Positions 9,076 through 17,267 of a stretch of DNA of 38,661 bases are shown piece after piece. The position numbers and the translations under genes are program-made. The notes beneath the pieces were generated by a model. It had not been told where the DNA came from, ran no database searches, and saw only the letters and a list, made by a program, of their open reading frames with translations. Every line of letters begins with the position of its first letter. Position 1 is the first letter of the stretch. Source of the DNA: a virus. The stretch is taken from positions 1 to 38,661 of IMG/VR virus record IMGVR_UViG_3300042453_004439. One strand, written 5' to 3'.

Positions 9076-10518
9076 TTATACAGTTTTCGATGATAAAAAT
9101 AAATTCAAAAAAGGATGAGAGAATTTAACTGGGAACGCCAAACTCTTAGATGAATCTGCAATCTGCAAATCAGATGTGCTTTTTATTAATAAATTTTTAT
9201 ATTTAGAAACTAAACTAGTTACAGTATTTCTAGATTGAATTTCCATTTCATTTTTATTATAAGTAGAAGCATATAAATAATCAAATAAAAATAACTTATT
9301 ATTAGGATTAGTTATCCCAGATAAAGTTTTATTAGAAAGACTTATAATATAATTTTTCAATGTAGAACTGTCTAATGTTTTATCAACTACAAGATATGAG
9401 CTAGAAGTAAGAATTCCATTTACGTATGTTTCAAAAAACGCTTGATTTGAATTTACGTTTAAATATGTTTGAGACATATAACATCTCATTTCTACAAAAA
9501 ACAAACAAAAGTTTTTATAATTTACAGTTGATCCGCCTTGAGTTATCTGAAAATCTACTGGAGCGGTTGGATTATTTAAATCTGTTGGCAAATTATAACC
9601 ATTAAAAGGAAATAAATCATATAAATTTAATTGTGCGGTAACTGGTTGATTTCTAGCAGAACCAACAGTCTGTGAAAAAGTTTGATCAGGATTAATACTT
9701 ATAATGTTAATTTTATTTCCAGCTCTGTCAAGATAAGTACTTGCAGGTAAAGAACTTATAAATTGTGACGAATTAAGCGTTCCCCCTGTAAATATAGCTT
9801 TTACAATATCCTGTTGACTAGTTGCACCATCTTGAGAAACCGTTTTTTTAAACGAATTAAAATTAAAAATATCATTACCAGCATTAGTGCTATCTGCCGC
9901 AATAAATTTGTGTATACTTGAAGTTTTAGTTAAATTTGCAAAATCTTGATACATAGAACCCGAAGTATTTGTATTTGCAATAGCAAAAACTAAAACAGCA
10001 TAACTAGGTGAAAAAGATGGAGTTAATAAGAAAGTTGAATTAGTTATACTTGTATTATAAGCAAGTTCATAAAAATATTTTCCATAAGCATATGCTGGCG
10101 TTAAACATCCTGCTGGACCAACAAGATTAGCATTACCCGCTTTTATAGATGGGTCACATTGCCACGTATTAGTAGCAGTGCTTCCTGAATTTAAAGAATC
10201 TGTCGAAAATTTAAATTTTAAATTTAAATTATTATATGAAAAATTTTTAAAATTAAAATATATATTAGGTAAATTATTGCTTGCAGAAACACCACCCGCT
10301 TGACCAGCATCGCCCTGAGATTGGCCATTTGTATTGCCTGAACCCTGACTATCACCACTAGAAGGAGTGGTTGTAGTTGTAGGAGTTACAGCGCCTGATT
10401 GACCAGATCTAGGAGGCCCGAAACCTGAAACAGGAGCGGTAGGAACCGGATTACCACTTACCACAACAACAGCTACTGGCCGTGCTGGATTTCTTCCTTG
10501 ATACATTGCTAATCCCAT
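9076..10518 (-). CDS. Tail tip region protein of unknown function
   Basis: I do not recognise the 480-residue product. Residues about 25-85 are low complexity, rich in Pro, Gly, Thr, Ser and Gln, and look like a flexible linker. The rest is Ser/Thr/Asn-rich, predicted mostly beta, with no transmembrane segment or catalytic motif that I can see. It lies between the glycine-rich adhesin-like gene and L, 1 bp before L, so it is most likely a virion protein at the tail tip or a side fibre. The ATG at 10516-10518 is used; an in-frame Met at residue 5 is possible. A role in adhesion is inference from context and composition only. Confidence 0.7.
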   Translation of the reverse strand: MGLAMYQGRNPARPVAVVVVSGNPVPTAPVSGFGPPRSGQSGAVTPTTTTTPSSGDSQGSGNTNGQSQGDAGQAGGVSASNNLPNIYFNFKNFSYNNLNLKFKFSTDSLNSGSTATNTWQCDPSIKAGNANLVGPAGCLTPAYAYGKYFYELAYNTSITNSTFLLTPSFSPSYAVLVFAIANTNTSGSMYQDFANLTKTSSIHKFIAADSTNAGNDIFNFNSFKKTVSQDGATSQQDIVKAIFTGGTLNSSQFISSLPASTYLDRAGNKINIISINPDQTFSQTVGSARNQPVTAQLNLYDLFPFNGYNLPTDLNNPTAPVDFQITQGGSTVNYKNFCLFFVEMRCYMSQTYLNVNSNQAFFETYVNGILTSSSYLVVDKTLDSSTLKNYIISLSNKTLSGITNPNNKLFLFDYLYASTYNKNEMEIQSRNTVTSLVSKYKNLLIKSTSDLQIADSSKSLAFPVKFSHPFLNLFLSSKTV

Positions 10519-10523
10519 AATAA

Positions 10524-11951
10524 TTAAGGTATAAATTGTCTTAAATCAAAACCATCAAAAGATTCAATTTCAGCGCCATCTATTTTTAATTGATTTGTGT
10601 CAGTTGTAGTTGTATCTGTTACAACCCAACCTTGACCTCCTCCGGGTCCTCCATAAAATAAACTATTTAAATCTTTATACATCCTGAACTCAATTGGCTT
10701 TGAATCATAAACATATGCATCAAAATTAATACATGGACCTCCGTTTTTAGCATTAACAAAAGTTCCATTTGTTTGCCATTTAACGCCTTCACCACCTCTT
10801 CCTAAAACTGCAATATTATTAAATTCTAATTCAATAGTAAAAATGTTATTTGTATTAACAGAATATCTAAAATCATCTGAATTAGGAACTACAAAATTCA
10901 TTCCACCGCTATTTACAGTAGTTGCTATATATTTTGCTAAAGAACTAGAAGAAGAATTAAACTTAATATTAACTCCTGAATAAAATCTAAAATCAGACGA
11001 ATTATTATTATTTTGTTTTATAAAATCATAAATATTAAAGTTTTCTTCATAATCGTCTGTTTTACTTAAATATAATATGGAAGCATCAGATTTGAGATTG
11101 GCTCCAGGAGCTTCAAACAAACCTAAAATACCTGTAGGAGTTAAAATTGGATTATTATACGAATAACCTGTAGGATAAGAATAAGGACCCGGCTCATCAT
11201 CAAAATTAAATCCTCGAATTCTAGCATAATAATCTTGACCAACAGATAAATTAATTAATTTTGCAGAAAAAGTTTTATTGATAAAGCCATCATAATCACC
11301 GAATCTTGGTTTATCTGAGTCATTTCCTAAAACAATATCTCCAGTATATGAATAAATAATAGAAGCAAAGCCTGTATCAGTAGATAAATCAATGACGAAT
11401 CTTTTTACATAATTTGTTGGAGATAAAGTGTTCCAAAAAAATTCTATCTGATAAGATGTAGCTTCAGAATAACTTTTAACAGCATAAAATTTACCCATTC
11501 TTGACGGCGATGGATTATCATAAACTCTTTGACCACTAATATCTATTAAAATTGGATCATCTGTGTCACCAGCGCTAGAGACAGTATTTATTGTAAGCCT
11601 AGCCACTTCATAGCCTGTTGATTCATTGCCAGCTGTAAATTCACTAAAAGGTCTATGCAAAACATAGAATATACCAGAACTACTTGGATCAACGGTTAAT
11701 GATAATGTAGAATCATTAATATTGTTAGATAAAATATCTTCAGCAATAAATATTGTATTTGTATTAGCTCCGTTTTTAATATCGCTTGAAGGAACAATAG
11801 TTGTATCGCCATTTTTATATAACGCTGTATCTCCAATAACAGCATTATACGTAACAGTAAAATTTCCAGAATTAGTAAGAACCAAACCTGTATATCCGCC
11901 TAAACCAGTAGGCGTTTGATCCAATATTTTTCCTGTATAATAAACATTCAT
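10524..11951 (-). CDS. Putative tail-tip adhesin with fibronectin-like and glycine-rich domains
   Basis: The chosen start is the ATG at 11949-11951, which overlaps the upstream stop as ATGA and gives 475 residues; a TTG at 11960 is less likely. The middle part (about 140-270) resembles fibronectin-III-type beta domains. Near the C-terminus are GRGGEG, then KNGGPCINFDAY, then LFYGGPGGGQGW. This order resembles the glycine-rich receptor-binding tips seen at the end of many J-like proteins and T-even gp38 adhesins, where short Gly runs form a polyglycine-II sandwich. Here the Gly runs are shorter than usual. The role as receptor-binding protein is inferred from motif spacing and position between the M and L homologues. 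Confidence 0.65.
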   Translation of the reverse strand: MNVYYTGKILDQTPTGLGGYTGLVLTNSGNFTVTYNAVIGDTALYKNGDTTIVPSSDIKNGANTNTIFIAEDILSNNINDSTLSLTVDPSSSGIFYVLHRPFSEFTAGNESTGYEVARLTINTVSSAGDTDDPILIDISGQRVYDNPSPSRMGKFYAVKSYSEATSYQIEFFWNTLSPTNYVKRFVIDLSTDTGFASIIYSYTGDIVLGNDSDKPRFGDYDGFINKTFSAKLINLSVGQDYYARIRGFNFDDEPGPYSYPTGYSYNNPILTPTGILGLFEAPGANLKSDASILYLSKTDDYEENFNIYDFIKQNNNNSSDFRFYSGVNIKFNSSSSSLAKYIATTVNSGGMNFVVPNSDDFRYSVNTNNIFTIELEFNNIAVLGRGGEGVKWQTNGTFVNAKNGGPCINFDAYVYDSKPIEFRMYKDLNSLFYGGPGGGQGWVVTDTTTTDTNQLKIDGAEIESFDGFDLRQFIP

Positions 11952-13816
11952 GACGACCAAGAAATAATTGTATTAAAGACGCTAATTGCTCCAACTGGCG
12001 ATTTAACTTCGATTAATTTTATATTAATGTCATTATTGTCATAAAAATTATAAGTATGACTCCATTCAGGACAATAAACATTTATAGTTTTATTATAAGG
12101 TTGCGGTAAATTATATTCAAATATTTTAAAACCAGCTTTTTCATCTAAAAATTTTAATAAAGCTCTAGCCTCTTTGTTCGATCTTTTATTAAAAACAACA
12201 TTAAACTGCATCAAATTATAGTTAATACCATCTTTTTCATATTCAATAGTTGAATTTTTTTGATCATTAACAACTAATCTAATCTCAGAATCAATACCAT
12301 AATCTATATCACCTTTAAAATAGAAATCTTTAGTGAACAATGAATCTGCTCCAGTAGGACTATTATTTGGTCCTATAATTAATGGACCGGTTATACCGCT
12401 TGATCCTTGATTATAACCGCTTCCAGTATAATAATAATATCCTCTTAAATTAAAAGAATCAGAACCATAATAAAATACATCATTATAATTTATATCATAA
12501 ACAGTGCTATTATAAGTTTTGATAAAAACTTCATCTAATTGCACCAACATGCCTTTGTAATCCAAAGAGCTATCATACAATGATTCAGCATTTATTTTTA
12601 TATTGTTTATATTATTATATGGTGTTGTATGACTTATTGTTTTAAAATATAGTTCAGCATTATTTTTATAAGGATTAAATAAATCTATATTAACTCCTTT
12701 AAAACCCTCATATAAACTTTTATTTTGCGCTTCTGGAGTATTCTCAAAATACGTTATTAAACATTTAGCCTGAGTATCAGTCAAACCGTCAAAATTTAAT
12801 TGAAATGTGGTTTGTAATGTATTTACATTTTTAGCAACATTACTTCTATAACCATCACCCATTTCAAGCGTTGACAAATTTGAAGAGAAATTGACACTTG
12901 AACCATAAGATAATTTAAATAATTCATCTATGTCTTGAGTCCAATAAAGCCTACCAGAAAATGTCATTGGAGAATATTGTTCTCCAGCTGGAACATTATT
13001 TTTAGCAAAGTACAAACGAGTATTATCAAAATATTTTTCATATAAATACTTTTCATAATAATCAATTTGTGTTTCTGATAAAACTCCAGTAAAATGTATT
13101 AGTTCATAATATTTCACCCCGTTAGTTTGAGGATTATCCCCTATTATTAACACTCCGCTTTTCCAATTGGAATGAAAAGAACTATAAGTTCCGATTTCAT
13201 AACCGTTTTGCCTGACTTTTATTGAATTTGAATTACTGTCCTGTACAATTGTGAAAATATTCTTTGTATCGTATAAAGGGCCAACCGCATTATACTGTTG
13301 ACTATCAAGAAGTATTTTTGCTGCACCTGAATTACTAACACCGCTAACTATAAATTTACCTGAGCTTTCTCCATAACTAGAACAAAATTGAAATATCTTT
13401 CTAGAATCAGTCGGTAGTCTTATTTCTGAAACATCAACTAAAGTAATAAATGTTCTTGAGTTAGAAGCAAATCCAGAACCGCTCAAAAATTGATCGCCAT
13501 AAATATTTAAATAATATTCATTAAAATCTACAAAAGGTTTGGTGTTTTCATCATCGCTGATTTGGATTAAATTTCCACTACCACTTACTGAATTCAGCCA
13601 TCCTGTTACATTAAATCTAGAATCAGTAACAAAACTATTTAAAAAATCATTATTAAACCATGTTGTCAACCCAGTGTTTCCAAAACCCGTATACGCAGGA
13701 TAAACAGATATTCCTGTTACAAGTTGATAATCAATAATATCATATTTAGAATATGATTGTGTGCCATCATACTCATAAATATTTTTTATATTTAGCCCTG
13801 ATAATATTGCGCTCAT
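11948..13816 (-). CDS. M: M-type minor tail protein: lectin domain plus duplicated gpM-like domain
   Basis: The protein has 622 residues; lambda gpM has 109. Residues about 45-263 read as a ConA-like/LamG domain. Residues about 300-415 resemble gpM, with MGDGYRSNV at 319-327 matching the family FGDGY motif, then a helix and strand pair. Residues about 500-605 look like a second gpM-like copy, with AGFKIFEYNLP at 561-571 and CPEWSHTYNF at 582-591 matching the family FRW...C.GW region. gpM lies where the tube meets the tip complex. The gene overlaps the upstream tube-like gene by 1 bp (TAATG) and the downstream gene by 4 bp. Assignment rests on motif order and on position between tape measure and L. 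Confidence 0.72.
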   Translation of the reverse strand: MSAILSGLNIKNIYEYDGTQSYSKYDIIDYQLVTGISVYPAYTGFGNTGLTTWFNNDFLNSFVTDSRFNVTGWLNSVSGSGNLIQISDDENTKPFVDFNEYYLNIYGDQFLSGSGFASNSRTFITLVDVSEIRLPTDSRKIFQFCSSYGESSGKFIVSGVSNSGAAKILLDSQQYNAVGPLYDTKNIFTIVQDSNSNSIKVRQNGYEIGTYSSFHSNWKSGVLIIGDNPQTNGVKYYELIHFTGVLSETQIDYYEKYLYEKYFDNTRLYFAKNNVPAGEQYSPMTFSGRLYWTQDIDELFKLSYGSSVNFSSNLSTLEMGDGYRSNVAKNVNTLQTTFQLNFDGLTDTQAKCLITYFENTPEAQNKSLYEGFKGVNIDLFNPYKNNAELYFKTISHTTPYNNINNIKINAESLYDSSLDYKGMLVQLDEVFIKTYNSTVYDINYNDVFYYGSDSFNLRGYYYYTGSGYNQGSSGITGPLIIGPNNSPTGADSLFTKDFYFKGDIDYGIDSEIRLVVNDQKNSTIEYEKDGINYNLMQFNVVFNKRSNKEARALLKFLDEKAGFKIFEYNLPQPYNKTINVYCPEWSHTYNFYDNNDINIKLIEVKSPVGAISVFNTIISWSS

Positions 13817-14610
13817 TATATTAAAGTCTTCTTCTCAACGACTACTTGATCTATTTTAGCAGAAGCCAAAAGATATTGACCTTCTGAAACTTGATAATTC
13901 TGACTATTTAATACACCACTAACAGCGAAAGTATTTAATGTTGTTCCGTATAAATCTTTTAAGACTACATCGCACACAGCATTTTTGCCTGTTATGGTCA
14001 ATAAATTACCCAATTCATTAGAAGAAAGCTCGCAAGATACATTTTTATTTAATTTAGCAACTCTAAAAGGAATCTTATCTTCTACATTAAAGAAAGCAGG
14101 TCTTTCACAAGATGCGCTATAAGAAAACTGAACTATATTATCAATACCTTCTAAATCTTTTTTATTTACATATGATTTATAACCATTGGCAAAATAATCT
14201 GGAATAGGAATATTTGCTTTTTGATCATCCGTATTTTCATCGAAACTCTGTACAGATACATTTCCATACCAATCAAAATCTGTAGAGATAGCTATAGGCT
14301 GAAACGGTTCAACTGAAAAGTTAATAGATTTTGGATATAAACCAGTAATCAATACATTTGCGAATCTAGCAGTTATTGCAGATTCAGATGTTCCTGTTAT
14401 ATTTAAGTAAGATGGAAACGATCCTGTCAGATAAAAATTGACACTTAAACTTCCAACAACAGCGCCTTCTGGTGCATAATTTAATAATGTTCCATCATTT
14501 AATATTACCGCAGAAGTCGAAGCTTGAGCAGACAAAGAAATCTCTGAAGCGTAATATCTTTCATTTTCTATTGTAAAAGATATATTTCTGTAATTTAAAA
14601 ATTTAGCCAT
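13816..14610 (-). CDS. Tail tube-like protein (minor tube paralogue)
   Basis: This 264-residue beta-rich protein shows a two-half pattern like the major tail tube protein at 29922-31175. The C-terminal part shares a spaced pattern with that protein and with the 301-residue protein at 16356-17261: a Pro-[IV]-x-V entry, a stretch with LSSNELGNLL, a [VI]xLKD strand and an [FV]xVSG strand. Low sequence identity is typical of tube folds. Its place in the tail-tip operon suggests a distal tube or tube-initiation ring rather than the bulk tube. It starts 1 bp after the upstream stop (TAATATG) and overlaps the M-like gene by 1 bp. Function is inferred. Confidence 0.62.
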   Translation of the reverse strand: MAKFLNYRNISFTIENERYYASEISLSAQASTSAVILNDGTLLNYAPEGAVVGSLSVNFYLTGSFPSYLNITGTSESAITARFANVLITGLYPKSINFSVEPFQPIAISTDFDWYGNVSVQSFDENTDDQKANIPIPDYFANGYKSYVNKKDLEGIDNIVQFSYSASCERPAFFNVEDKIPFRVAKLNKNVSCELSSNELGNLLTITGKNAVCDVVLKDLYGTTLNTFAVSGVLNSQNYQVSEGQYLLASAKIDQVVVEKKTLI

Positions 14611-14611
14611 A

Positions 14612-16351
14612 TTAAACTACAGTATATGATATAGTAGATACAACAGTAAAATCTACATCAAATGTTTTAGTTCCATCTTGTTCTGCAATTCTAAATTGAA
14701 GCAATCGCCCTGATTGAAAAGCCGTAGAACCGTTAAATTGATTTTTTGATATTGTTTTTAATTGATTTGGAGATATGGACCCCAAACCAACATATCCAAT
14801 AATACCGCTAGCTGGGAAAGACGATGGATTACTTGGAGGACTAACTGAAAATCCAGAAACAAATCCATTTGGAATAGAAGCGCCATAAGTTGGAGCTATA
14901 CTAACAATTTCAAATCTAGGACTATTAGTTAAATTCGCACAATCTGTATCTGATGTTAAAATTTGAATCTTCTCTATAGAACCATTAAAAGAAGTGATTC
15001 CAAAAGGAGCGTGATTATCATTATGACCGCTTGGATTTGTATTAGAATCTGGAGTAAATGGATTAAAATATATACAGTTACCAGTCACCCTTGTTTCATA
15101 AACTTGAACAAATTTACCATGAGTATAATCAGAATTGGTGGTCAAACTACCCTTAATATCTAAATCTCCATCTCTATTAAGTGAAGCTTTAACTGCCGAA
15201 GTACTTGTACTTCCATCTATTAAAAATGCAAACGCATCACTATATGGAGACACATTATATAAACCGACCGACCATTTTTTACTCGGCGAACTAACACTGC
15301 CACTTGCAAATGTATATAAAGATGAAGTTGCCGCTGGACCAGAACTTGCAGTATTTACTTGTAATATTTCACATTTAGCGTTCGATTCCGCTTCAAAAGT
15401 TGCTAGTATTTCATCGCTTGATTTGACGTGAAGTTTTGCGTTTGGAGAAGTTGTTCCTAAACCTAAATATCTATTTGAGCAATTATATATTAAATTCAAT
15501 GCACTATTTCCTGCATTTCCTCCAATCGATAAATTATTATTAACTAAATTGAAGTATGCGCTTCTTGCAGTATTTGTAAATAATAAACTTGATGTTGCAC
15601 TTAAAGTATTATTGAATCTTGTAAAAACACCTGATCCGTAAACATCAAGAGCATAAGCTGGTGAAGTCGTATTAATTCCTACATAAGAATTTGTTCCATT
15701 TTCAACATATAAAACATTATCCCCTAAAACAACGTCATCATCATTAGATCTATTTATATATAAAATGTCTCCAGCAACAGTTGATTTCATCTCACAAACA
15801 CCTGGATCAAACATAATACCAGAAGTTCCGCTTTGAAATTTTACACTACCATCTTTAACAAAAAATTTATCTGTTAAGGCAGATGTACCATCAAAAATAC
15901 CAAAATTTCCATTTGTATCAATATTAACAATATCTGTAAAAGTACTACCATCAGTTGAAGCTTGTATATAAAAATCAGTATCACTTGCTTTTTTTGTATT
16001 TCTCCATGTAACAGCGCTATCTTTCAAAGAGAATGAAGCTTGTCTTCCAGCAGATCTCGAAGCTAATCGAACTTCAGCAAGACTTGCAGAACCTATATCT
16101 CCAATATCTAAAGCAACTTGAGGATTTGTATTATCAATACCTACGTATCCATTAGAACCAACCGTTATACCGCTAGGCACAGTACTACCAACTATACTAA
16201 TAGAAGATGAACTTGGCGCAGTCAAACCAGTAAAAGATTTTTGCAATTCACCTAGTGTTATTTGTTGAGTTGCTGATACCGTTGAAGTTGCAAATACATG
16301 GCTTTGAGTAATCGTGCTTGCTGTTATTACTGGTAAATCTGTAAATTTCAT
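14612..16351 (-). CDS. Beta-repeat tail fibre-like protein
   Basis: The product has 579 residues. It has several copies of the fibre repeat G-x-[VL]-G-[IL]-[DGN]-x-T-[NST]-P followed by a strand LD[VI]; examples are GYVGIDNTNPQVALDI (68-83), a SYVGINTTSPAYALDV copy and a RYLGLGTTSPNAKLHV copy. The same repeat is found in the large fibre at the right edge. Such repeats build trimeric beta-helical shafts. No Peptidase_S74 chaperone is visible at the C-terminus. It is unusual that a fibre-like gene sits between two tube-like genes in the tube/tip operon. It may form a collar or decoration at the distal tail. Start ATG 16349-16351 is 4 bp after the upstream stop. Confidence 0.78.
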   Translation of the reverse strand: MKFTDLPVITASTITQSHVFATSTVSATQQITLGELQKSFTGLTAPSSSSISIVGSTVPSGITVGSNGYVGIDNTNPQVALDIGDIGSASLAEVRLASRSAGRQASFSLKDSAVTWRNTKKASDTDFYIQASTDGSTFTDIVNIDTNGNFGIFDGTSALTDKFFVKDGSVKFQSGTSGIMFDPGVCEMKSTVAGDILYINRSNDDDVVLGDNVLYVENGTNSYVGINTTSPAYALDVYGSGVFTRFNNTLSATSSLLFTNTARSAYFNLVNNNLSIGGNAGNSALNLIYNCSNRYLGLGTTSPNAKLHVKSSDEILATFEAESNAKCEILQVNTASSGPAATSSLYTFASGSVSSPSKKWSVGLYNVSPYSDAFAFLIDGSTSTSAVKASLNRDGDLDIKGSLTTNSDYTHGKFVQVYETRVTGNCIYFNPFTPDSNTNPSGHNDNHAPFGITSFNGSIEKIQILTSDTDCANLTNSPRFEIVSIAPTYGASIPNGFVSGFSVSPPSNPSSFPASGIIGYVGLGSISPNQLKTISKNQFNGSTAFQSGRLLQFRIAEQDGTKTFDVDFTVVSTISYTVV

Positions 16352-16355
16352 TAAA

Positions 16356-17261
16356 TTAGTTTAAATAAGTTTTATATGATAATTTTACACCTAATAAATC
16401 ATCAGCAGATGAATTTACTTGCTCCGATACTATTTTAGCTCCAGAACCGCTGAAGTTAAAAATCTCTGTTGTTTCTTGACTTTTAGTAAAAGCAAATAAA
16501 ACAATATCATCCCAAGTGGTTAATTCGTCACCATCAGCAGTTGTTAAAGGTTCGTCTTTCAAAATTGTGCCACTGACACTAATTATAAAAGTTGCGTCGC
16601 CATTTGCTGTTAGATCATCAAATACTTTTTTTGTTTCGTAATTATCGATATCAAGGCTAAAAGAACTAACAACTTCTATTGGAAAAACATTTTGTACTTC
16701 AATTGGTATTTCTGCATTTCCACTTGACAAACCATAAATTGGTAATTTAGGACAATTAAAATCAATATTAAAATCTTTTACTCTATTTGTAGTTGAATTA
16801 CGACAAGTTACCGAAATATGTTTAACTTGAGGAACGAATACGCCACCAGCAATTCCACTTCCTGTTGGATTTGAAACTGGCCCAATATTGCCATATACAT
16901 TAAAACTTGTAGAAATTTGCGGCACTTCACCAACGGCACAACTAATCCCAAAAGAGTTTAAATAAGCATCAGCAAAAGAAAAATATTTATTTTTATAATA
17001 AAGACCGCCGCTTATGCTTTTTGCAATATAATTATTACCATCTCCAGTTAAGGAAAACGCTGGATCATTATTTATTAAATATCTGTCAATAGATAAACTT
17101 GCTGTAGGTACTGACGCAATTATTTGTTTTGTGTATCCTTTACCAATTACATTTATTGGTTTATAATCAATAGAATAAGAACCATCAACAGATGTAATAC
17201 CTGAAAGCGCAACACCATTTAAATAAAATGTATTCTCATAATTGGTTATAGCATTTTTCAT
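16356..17261 (-). CDS. Tail tube-like protein (minor tube paralogue)
   Basis: This 301-residue, mainly beta protein begins with a pattern seen in phage tube proteins: a short N-terminal strand, then SVDGSYSIDYKPINVIGKGY, where an iG follows a PI turn. The C-terminal half (about 140-301) shows an FPIEVVSSFSLDI block and a KKVFDDLTANGDATFIISVSG block that line up with DVPINVDVTINAIV and KNIFDNLCSADKRNMQILLKD in the 417-residue tube protein on the other strand. It lies immediately after the tape measure gene, where lambda-like phages encode tube-tip adaptors. Likely a tube-fold ring near the tip. Sequence similarity was judged by eye, and a structure prediction would settle it. Confidence 0.62.
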   Translation of the reverse strand: MKNAITNYENTFYLNGVALSGITSVDGSYSIDYKPINVIGKGYTKQIIASVPTASLSIDRYLINNDPAFSLTGDGNNYIAKSISGGLYYKNKYFSFADAYLNSFGISCAVGEVPQISTSFNVYGNIGPVSNPTGSGIAGGVFVPQVKHISVTCRNSTTNRVKDFNIDFNCPKLPIYGLSSGNAEIPIEVQNVFPIEVVSSFSLDIDNYETKKVFDDLTANGDATFIISVSGTILKDEPLTTADGDELTTWDDIVLFAFTKSQETTEIFNFSGSGAKIVSEQVNSSADDLLGVKLSYKTYLN

Positions 17262-17267
17262 TTATTA

